From Hemicentrotus pulcherrimus (lineage: Eukaryota > Echinodermata > Echinoidea > Camarodonta > Strongylocentrotidae), in assembly GCA_003118195.1 (NCBI GenBank), contig BEXV01000444.1:127716-143272 (forward strand): DNA of 15,557 nucleotides, in the 5' to 3' direction. A program made the translations under genes and the position numbers. Below, piece after piece: positions 9,076 through 15,557 of this stretch. Every line of letters starts with the position of its first letter. Position 1 is the first letter of the stretch. The notes beneath the pieces were generated by a model. It was not told where the DNA came from, did not search any database, and saw nothing but the letters and a program-made list of their open reading frames with translations.

Positions 9076-9231
9076 CTGAAAACGAACGATTTTCTTAAGC
9101 AAATTATCACCGATCCGTAATGACGACTCATTGTAAGCAGCCATTGGTCCGTGTGACGAGACAGAGAATGATCCCTCAAATGAAACCCATCTCATGTCAC
9201 ATGAGCATGAATATGGTCCCGTCAAATACAA
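9076..9231 (-). CDS. Possible minus-strand exon ending in a CAG/GT donor, unknown
   Basis: A minus-strand frame is open from about 9231 to 9022. The part up to TTTTCAG (9076) is followed by GTGCGC, a plausible splice donor. The encoded stretch includes MRWVSFEGSFSVSSHG, which is not low-complexity. I do not recognise it. The first codon of the open stretch is TTG, so if real it would be an internal exon or would start at the methionine near residue 13. It does not join in frame to 8220-8345 through the best nearby acceptor. Confidence 0.12.
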
Positions 9232-9995
9232 ATAAAATGTTTATCCCCACCCAAATCCCCTTCATAATTACTTGTTAAGAGAGAGCGACGGAGTGGAAAG
9301 GAAACAATACACGAGGATATAAACATGACTTTTCTAATTCAGGGCTAAACAAATTGATATATTTCATTTAAGATCTACATTGCGCTTTTATAATTAGCTC
9401 TTTTACATAATTATCCCAGTAATAACAACATAATGGTTTATTGTCCTTGGTGTGTGATTTTTTTCTTTCTTCAATGCAGACAGTCAACTTATGTCTATGC
9501 TAGCCTATAAACGGAAGAAAAAAATTTCTTTACAAAGTTTGTCTTTGGTATACATTTCAGAGCTTTACGCTTAGGTGAGATCCTATTAACCACATAGAGT
9601 TTTGATATTCTTTGTCGCAAATCACTCTTCTGGAAGAGAGCTTCATGGCTCGTCTTTAATAGACTAATATATACTCCACCTTGTTTGCAGACGGATTATG
9701 TCACTAAATATAAACACGGGACCTTTTATATAGATTTGAAAAGAGGGGGTGTGGGAATTCAGGAGCTAGAAATAGGGAAATGAAAGTTTACTTTCCATAT
9801 TTAATTAAAATCGCATATGAAATGTATTTGATACTAGATTTTGTTTGAAAACCAATGTTATTGCTTTTCTTTCTAATGATACGAATGTCATTGTCACATT
9901 CATCATCAGCAGCTTAACAACCGCATTGAACAAATAAAAATGAAAACTGTATTAAATCAGCACCTCCGTTGTCAGCATAGGTGTTATACAATTAA
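9232..9995. other. Unassigned AT-rich DNA
   Basis: No gene, hairpin or repeat stands out. Short A and T runs are common. Confidence 0.5.
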
Positions 9996-10310
9996 ATGCC
10001 ATTACCACCACCACCATCATCACGACCACCACCAAAAACCCCAACCAAAATCACCATCACCATCGCTATCATCGCCACCTTCATTACCACTATCAATACC
10101 ACCATTCTAATCCCACGAGCAAACACTACCACAACCGTCACCACCACCACCACCACCACCACCACCATCAATCACCACTACCACCAACTTGGCACCACTA
10201 GAATCCCCATTATCTCCACCAGAATTTCCACCAGAATTACCACCACCATTAAAGACCACAGCAACAACACCACAGACCACCACACCGTCACCTACACAAC
10301 AAGAACCTTA
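9996..10310. repeat. ACC/ATC-rich trinucleotide expansion, about 315 bp
   Basis: The plus strand is composed almost wholly of CCA, TCA, ACA and CAA triplets and is nearly free of G. The purest part is a (CAC)n run at 10139-10166 of about nine units. TCCACCAGAATT is directly duplicated near 10216-10240. The 105-codon plus-strand frame across it is Thr/Pro/Ile/His-rich, changes composition exactly with the repeat, and has no signal peptide or domain, so I call it a repeat rather than a gene. It directly precedes the four-copy array at 10386-11510. Confidence 0.85.
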
Positions 10311-10385
10311 TGAAATCTGTTCACTTACCATCATTCTCATTATGATCAATACGTGATCGATGTTACCACCAGCATGCGGTTGTGG

Positions 10386-10475
10386 TGTCACAGTCTTATC
10401 ACGCGGTCACTACACGGGAGGCGCCATTTTTAAAATTTTTATTAAACAGTATGGGCGGCGCGCGTCGTATTTTAA
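10386..10475 (+). repeat. CACGTG-core repeat, copy A
   Basis: This copy has the sequence CAGTCTTATCACGCGGTCAC followed by TACACGGGAGGCGCCATTTT, then a GGGCGGCGCGCGTCG segment. It aligns with copies B, C and D downstream. The central hexamer is CACGCG instead of CACGTG. It lies shortly after the ACC expansion. Confidence 0.6.
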
Positions 10476-10763
10476 CGAGTATGGTCAAAGTAAGAAAAAC
10501 ACACAAATTGGTTATTATAGTCATGGGTCGAACTTGTCCATAAATATCAATAGTATAACAGCTCCTACATTTTTTTTATCTCATTATTAACACTTGCAAA
10601 GTTCTGTCGCAGATTTTGGTGTCTTCTAAGACATTATAATCGTTCAGATACCACATAACCAATACAAACTTCACCCCTGAAATTTGCTGTGTGCATTAAT
10701 CGCACTCTCTGTCATCATCAAAATCTTTCATATTTTTGCAACAATGCCACTCGCTTTCCTGGA

Positions 10764-10846
10764 AGCATCAGCGTCTGATCACGTGGTCGATATATGCATG
10801 TATGGAAGACGCCGTTTCGGTAGATGGCGCCATAATATTTAAAGAT
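10764..10846 (+). repeat. CACGTG-core repeat, copy B
   Basis: AGCATCAGCGTCTGATCACG is followed by TGGTC, then ATGGAAGACGCCGTTTCGG and GATGGCGCCATAATATTTAA. The core starts 380 bp after that of copy A. It shares the longest match with copy C, including GTATCAGCGTCT-like and ATGGAAGACGCC blocks. Confidence 0.65.
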
Positions 10847-11162
10847 AAAATGACACACACATTGATTGGACTAGTAATTATCCCAAGTAAAATCTTTAGA
10901 TCCTCCACATGTATAATTCAATCAGTGATGTCATATATATTCTAGATGCTTAAAATGTTTGACACATCCAAATTTCTGAAGTCATGATATTGAGAGGCAG
11001 TGTTGTATGTTTAAGACACAGAATCCGTGTCCTCTAATTGTGTTTTTATGCACAAGTAACTACAAGCACAAACAACATCATCTTAAATTTACTTTATTTA
11101 CAATAATAATAATTATCATCACCATCAATATGCTTGCCCCCATTAACACCAATACTTTGTGC

Positions 11163-11247
11163 AGTATCAGCGTCTTATCACGTGTTAGCTATACATACAA
11201 GTTATGGAAGACGCCATTTCTATTGACGGCATAGTATGTTAATATGT
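11163..11247 (+). repeat. CACGTG-core repeat, copy C
   Basis: AGTATCAGCGTCTTATCACG is followed by TGTTAGC, then TTATGGAAGACGCCATTTC and TTGACGGCATAGTATGTTAA. The core starts 399 bp after that of copy B. Upstream of it lies ATAATTATCATCACCATCAA, a short match to the ATC/ACC-rich sequence before copy A. Confidence 0.65.
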
Positions 11248-11445
11248 AAATACAAATTTATCAGATGATGCACAAGTCGGCTACCTGTTGGACTTATTTC
11301 AAATACAATGACTAGATCCTGCAAAAAAAAAATACATATTTATCCTTTAGGAATTTTAAGGTGCCATAATCATCCCCTTTATTCTCAACTCATAATTGTC
11401 TACGTCGTATATACATGTTTTGCCGTCAGTACTAAAATTACCGAT

Positions 11446-11510
11446 GGCGGCATCAGAGTCATATCACGTGGTCACTGTACGTCGAAGGCGCCGTTTGTTA
11501 CTAAAAAGTG
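11446..11510 (+). repeat. CACGTG-core repeat, copy D
   Basis: GGCGGCATCAGAGTCATATC is followed by ACGTGGTCACTGTACG, then GAAGGCGCCGTTTGTTAC. The core starts 286 bp after that of copy C, so the last interval is shorter than the others. The 511-bp TA-flanked element begins 16 bp downstream and may have truncated the array. Confidence 0.6.
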
Positions 11511-11526
11511 TCAATTGTACCATATA

Positions 11527-12037
11527 CAGCGCGGCCCAGAAAGTAAGGTTTGCATTTCAATGATTTTATAAAACGAATCCGTTCCACTTGTTGTATGTGC
11601 TAACAACAAAGAAGACAAAAGACTTCATGCATGGCTGATCGTCAACGAAACGGAGTGTGTTGCTTGTTGCTACGCTAGGCAGCCAGTGAAAACGAATTCG
11701 TTTAGTAAAATTATGGAACAAACAGACAGAACTTTGTTATTCCTGGCTCATTTCTCCTGATTGAGGTGTCATATGAGAGGGCAGAAAATGAACTTTTTGG
11801 AAATGTTATTTTCTCTTTGAAATTCAGATACCATTCGCCAAACGACTTTTTGGTACCCTTTCTTCAAATTATTTTTAGTCAGTCATGCCTTGATAAATAT
11901 GCATCATATGAGTTGCATCAAATGAAAGAGGAGGATCTAGAACTTAACAAATAATGTGTCATTTATTAATTATATTTGTGATTAAGTTATGATAACACAC
12001 TTACGATTCTCGGTGACGTTTTTTCTGGGACGCACTG
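11527..12037. mobile_element. Mariner/Tc1-like non-autonomous element, 511 bp, with TIRs and TA target sites
   Basis: The left end reads CAGCGCGGCCCAGAAA. The reverse complement of the right end reads CAGTGCGTCCCAGAAA, matching at 14 of 16 positions. TA dinucleotides flank both ends (11525-11526 and 12038-12039), the target-site duplication of the Tc1/mariner/IS630 superfamily. The interior is not palindromic. It holds only a 62-codon plus-strand frame (11766-11954) with no visible DDE/D catalytic pattern, so the element could not mobilise itself. It is either an internally deleted mariner-like copy or a MITE. The mismatches between the ends indicate some age. Confidence 0.75.
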
Positions 12038-12650
12038 TATAAACATGGTAAAAATGATGGGATACACAAACCGATCAAAAATTAAAAGCATCCCTAATAT
12101 AATTGTTACATTTCCTACATGTCTTGTTTATCCATGTTTACATGCTAGATTCTTATGACTTCCTTTTTAATATACATGTATGAATAACGTTCGGAGGGTA
12201 ATACAATGGACAATTATAAAACATGTTTTTGACAAAGAAAATGTGTTATAAATTTGAAATGTTTGTGATTCCTCGTAAAACATTAACAACTGTTGTAAAA
12301 ACTCTCGTTAAAAAAACGGTATACCAGATAAGCAATGAACCCCGATCCAGGGTGATTTCTAAACATATAAAGTGTGGGAACCAGATGAAACATATATTAT
12401 GATGATGACAGACCGGTGATCTTTAGCTCACCTCTCTCCTTTTGAGTTCATCCATCATACTCAAAGAGAAAAAGAAAAGACTCCAGTACGACAATGGAAG
12501 AAGATAATAACAGGTAGGCTATACTCCTCACGATAGTTCTAAGCGACGGCACCCCCGTCACCCAAAACAATACAATGGCGGACTATCAATAGGAGGATTG
12601 CTTTATGATTGATATTTCAAGCTTAAGCTCTCCACAAAGGCATCACAATA
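12038..12650. other. Unassigned DNA
   Basis: No gene or named repeat is seen. A small hairpin, GACGG and CCGTC, lies near 12545-12560. Confidence 0.5.
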
Positions 12651-12866
12651 ATGAGAATGGATGCATGCCCCCCTGCTGAAGCTGTAATTGATGCGCGCAG
12701 TCGTGATAGCCCCATGCTTAGGGGGATAACAAGAGAGCGTGAGATACCTGTCTTTCTATCACTCCATCATCTTTTTACTAGCATTCCTTCTTTTATGTTG
12801 GATGATGCCAAGGTGAGGTTTAAGGATGGAGAAGGGATGGAAAGGGGGAGAATTTATGAGCAGTAA
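12651..12866 (+). CDS. 71-codon open frame with a strong splice-donor match, unknown
   Basis: The frame starts at an ATG at 12651, with an in-frame TAA upstream, and stops at 12866. The product, beginning MRMDACPPAEAVIDARSRDS, is mixed in composition and not low-complexity. The sequence CCAAGGTGAGG near 12808-12818 matches the eukaryotic donor consensus (AAG/GTGAGG). The segment 12651-12813 could therefore be a first coding exon, with a purine-rich intron start after it. No domain is recognised, and no following exon is identified. Confidence 0.15.
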   Translation: MRMDACPPAEAVIDARSRDSPMLRGITREREIPVFLSLHHLFTSIPSFMLDDAKVRFKDGEGMERGRIYEQ

Positions 12867-14136
12867 TGTACCAATTTACATTCATTCGAACTTTTTGTTT
12901 ATTAATGTGCCAGAATACGTGTAGGCATTGTCACAACATTCGTCGGTACACAGTGCGCCATGACAAATTAAATGACCCTAATGGATAATTTGAAACAAAT
13001 TTAAAACACCATTATAATGTTATTGGGAATGATGGTTTTCAAATTTTATACAAATACAATTGAGGAGGATGACAGGGATCTATTAAAATCCCTATGTCGT
13101 TTTATTCCAACTTATCAACTGTAAAGTGGAAAAGTATTCAAAAATTAGAACCCTCAAAAACGTAATATTTACATTCCTCATCAAACAATGGATTTTAATG
13201 CATTCTAGGTTTTGGAAGAATGTGAAGAATAAGAAAATCACAACGTATCTGCATGAACTAGAGCCGTCAAATTGTGGCAAACTCGTTATCAAAACATTTA
13301 TGACCTTATCCGCAATCTGTATATTTCATACAGATTATTGTTGTTTAGTTTACATATATATTTGTCCATATACCGTGTATATTATGTTTGTGATAAAACC
13401 AACCCCCTGCATCGTGGACTAACCCAGGAGGTCGACATAATGACAATTGAATATGTGAACAACATGCCTAATTCGTCAACTCATCTTCATCTCAATTAAT
13501 AAGGGTAAAAGTCACGAATGGATAGTCATATGATCTAATTTAGATAATAGAGGTTTTGAAAGCGCCGTCAGTCTTTATTTTTGAGCTCGGCTTCCTTTCT
13601 TGCTATTCAGTGTGTAACGGCGGCAATTTCATAAGTGACCGAGAAACGCGTGCTTTGTGCATGCTTTGGGGGACATAGGAAGTACTCATGATGCGTTTAC
13701 ATATAGGCCCTCTTTGTGAAAGAGATTAATAAAAGCCCCAGGCCTAAAATTGGAAAATAATGGATTCATCATATTCAAATTATTAAAAAATTAAGCATGA
13801 ATTCATGCATTAACTTAAGTCCTCAAGCAAGAGTATATCTTTCATATAGGTTAACAGGGGCGCCACCTCGTTTTTTAACAATTATCTTTAGAAAAGGAAA
13901 GAAATTTCACAGTGTTCAGTGAAATTAGAAATGAATAAACTGTTTTGCTACATTGATATCTGAATTTAGGTTCGTGACTATCAAAATGCAGACGATTTAA
14001 CAACAATTATAACTTAAATAACCGTTCTATATCAATCAATCTCTCTGAAAGATTATTGGCGTCATACCAGAGAGGGATGAGGTTGCTATTTGTACCCCCA
14101 ACCACCGCACGATTGGGCAGTGAGGTAATTCATTCA
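12867..14136. other. Unassigned AT-rich DNA
   Basis: Overlapping frames of 66-98 codons on both strands at 13092-13499 are AT-rich, lack motifs and look like chance. A perfect 8-bp inverted repeat, AATTTCAC and GTGAAATT, lies at 13903-13910 and 13919-13926. Confidence 0.45.
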
Positions 14137-14174
14137 AACTTTGTACACATTACCGAGGATAATGTGACAAAGTT
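14137..14174. repeat. Hairpin with 15-bp stem and one bulged base
   Basis: AACTTTGTACACATTA (14137-14152) pairs with TAATGTGACAAAGTT (14160-14174) around the loop CCGAGGA, with a single unpaired A in the left arm. It could be the footprint of a short inverted-repeat element. The stem is shorter than that of a typical animal microRNA precursor. Confidence 0.6.
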
Positions 14175-14582
14175 ACATTTTTAAATCAAGAATATTTTTT
14201 TTATCGCTTGCTTTGCTATTACGCAAAATGTAGCAACAGGAAAGATGATAATTCTAGCAGCCCCCAAATAAAATTGTGCCTGTAGGAATGAAGAGCCTAC
14301 CCATCAAGGAACCCTGAACTTCAAGGTCGGAAAGGGAATTAACTAAACGGTGAAATCATTTGTAATCCTTCCCAAATAAAACCTATAATGAGCAAGCGGT
14401 TCTGGATCATTTGTGCACACATGATGCACGAGTGACAACTGGATCTTTGCTTTTGAACCTCCCCTTCATGAAAAGATCTTGATCCACCCATCACTCTATT
14501 ATACCAGGCAGTTAGGGTCTAGAGGTGATAGAGAGGGGCATTGAGTGGGGTGATGGTACAATGGTAAACAATAGTTAATGAG

Positions 14583-14609
14583 GGATTAGTGTCGAGAATG
14601 CACTAATCC
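14583..14609. repeat. Perfect 9-bp inverted repeat with 9-base loop
   Basis: GGATTAGTG (14583-14591) and CACTAATCC (14601-14609) are exact reverse complements. No role is assignable. Confidence 0.55.
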
Positions 14610-15310
14610 AAACTTGGATCCTTTCCTTCTGTCAGTTCATATTCAGGTGTTTTATTTACAGATTGTATCTTTCTGATTATATCTCTATTCTATCAGTGTT
14701 TTCCTTGATCAGAATGTTAAAGAAAAGTCGAGTTTTGGAAAGGGAGAAATATAATTTGTTAACTTTTGCCTTCTTTTATAATTTGGCGTGGAAGAGTATC
14801 AAATAGAAAATATGCCCCCTGAAAAGGATGGCACTTCAAATGCCCTCATACTCATAATATGGCGCGGGAACGTTGTGGAAAACACATTCACAATACATCT
14901 TTATGTAGTCCCATAAGTATATTTCCGTGTACACTGTACGTGACATTTTAGCAAGACTGTGACAATTGAATATCATTTTGATGGTTCCAAAACTTGACAG
15001 TGTATGCCAACATGATCAACCTTTTCCAAACGCTTCTACACAGTTTCTTCCACAATTCAATTGCATGACCAAAACTCGATGTTTCCTTTAAAGTATTCCA
15101 TTGATCTCCATTATGAATGGTGAATACCGAGATGGGAGAGATAGGACACGATGCGAGCCATTCAAATCAACATGCCCGTTATCATGACCTAACATTACAT
15201 TTCAACTCTTTAGCAATCTATTTGATTCATTCAATCATAGTCATCAAAATGACAAGATCAGTTGTAGATGCTTTAAGTAGCATGATTTATTGTTTTGTAG
15301 CTCAATTAAA
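14610..15310. other. Unassigned DNA
   Basis: I see no gene. Frames of 72 and 77 codons on opposite strands overlap around 15244-15335 and look like chance. Confidence 0.5.
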
Positions 15311-15557
15311 AAAAAAAAAACTACACAATTTATAAGTATTTGTGTGTGGGTCATTGTATGTTGTATTGAGGAACGAAATTGAGGAAGAATGTTTAACATA
15401 CTACCGGTATACAATATTTCTACTTGTTTTAGAATGACCCTTGTTGATTGTATTTTTATATTGTCCCATTGTCGCATGTCGGAATTTACATCCTGGCCCA
15501 GAAAATTGGTAAGCTGTCATCAATTTCTGAAATAAAATATAAATCTACCCCCCCCCC
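15307..15557. repeat. A-run and terminal C10 homopolymer
   Basis: An A13 run lies near 15307-15320. The window ends with ten consecutive C residues (15548-15557), just after GAAATAAAATATAAATCTA. A homopolymer at the very end may mark where an assembly or read stopped. Confidence 0.6.

Noticed and set aside
9996..10313. 105-codon Thr/Pro-rich frame that might be a mucin-like or secreted repeat protein
   Set aside because: Its limits coincide with the ACC/ATC trinucleotide tract. There is no signal peptide, cysteine pattern or codon variation expected of a selected protein.
10386..11510. Regularly spaced repeats as a CRISPR array
   Set aside because: The units are diverged and 286-399 bp apart, and the surrounding sequence is animal-like. 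CRISPR repeats are near-identical and spaced by about 30-40 bp.
11766..11954. 62-codon frame inside the TA-flanked element as a transposase remnant
   Set aside because: It is too short, and no helix-turn-helix or DDE/D spacing is visible. It could be any chance frame.
15480..15510. TGGCCCAGAAAA near the window end as a second copy of the mariner-like terminus
   Set aside because: Only the CCCAGAAA part matches. The outer bases differ, and there is no flanking TA at the right place.

Overview
This window looks like non-coding genomic DNA from an animal, most likely a marine invertebrate and possibly an echinoderm such as a sea urchin. The evidence is high A+T content, long dinucleotide and trinucleotide microsatellites, a tRNA-derived SINE, a short element with mariner-like ends, palindromic foldback elements, and no dense run of long open frames. 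The taxonomic guess is inference from repeat style; no gene here fixes the species.

Layout. 1-930: unassigned AT-rich DNA. 934-1190: a 79-bp perfect TC tract with a degenerate pyrimidine tail, then a purine/G-rich block at 1388-1446 and a second pyrimidine/CA-rich tract at 1840-2160. 2461-2584: a near-palindromic element with perfect 36-bp arms. About 3921-4234: an older foldback element built on TTGGGCAA motifs. 4869-4889: a T21 run. 5361-5690: a minisatellite-like cluster of ATTCCGAA motifs in both orientations, surrounding a GCGCT-containing segment. 6798-7013: a tRNA-derived SINE with recognisable A and B boxes. 8220-9231: the only stretch, on the minus strand, where several short frames look faintly protein-like. 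9996-10310: an ACC/ATC-rich expansion. 10386-11510: four diverged copies of a repeat whose core is TATCACGTGGTCAC, three spaced 380-400 bp and the last 286 bp away. 11527-12037: a 511-bp element with matching terminal inverted repeats flanked by TA. 12038 to the end: mostly unassigned, with two clear small hairpins, ending in a C10 run.

No complete protein-coding gene is recognisable. The longest open frames are mostly translations of microsatellites (Leu/Ser-rich, Thr-rich) or lie inside repeat elements. A few short frames with plausible splice donors (minus strand 8220-8345 and 9076-9231; plus strand 12651-12813) are listed as low-confidence exon candidates. There is no operon, CRISPR array, rRNA or intact tRNA gene. 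The window is best read as intergenic or intronic DNA assembled from several generations of small non-autonomous transposons and expanding simple repeats. Its most unusual structure is the four-copy CACGTG-core array next to the ACC expansion.
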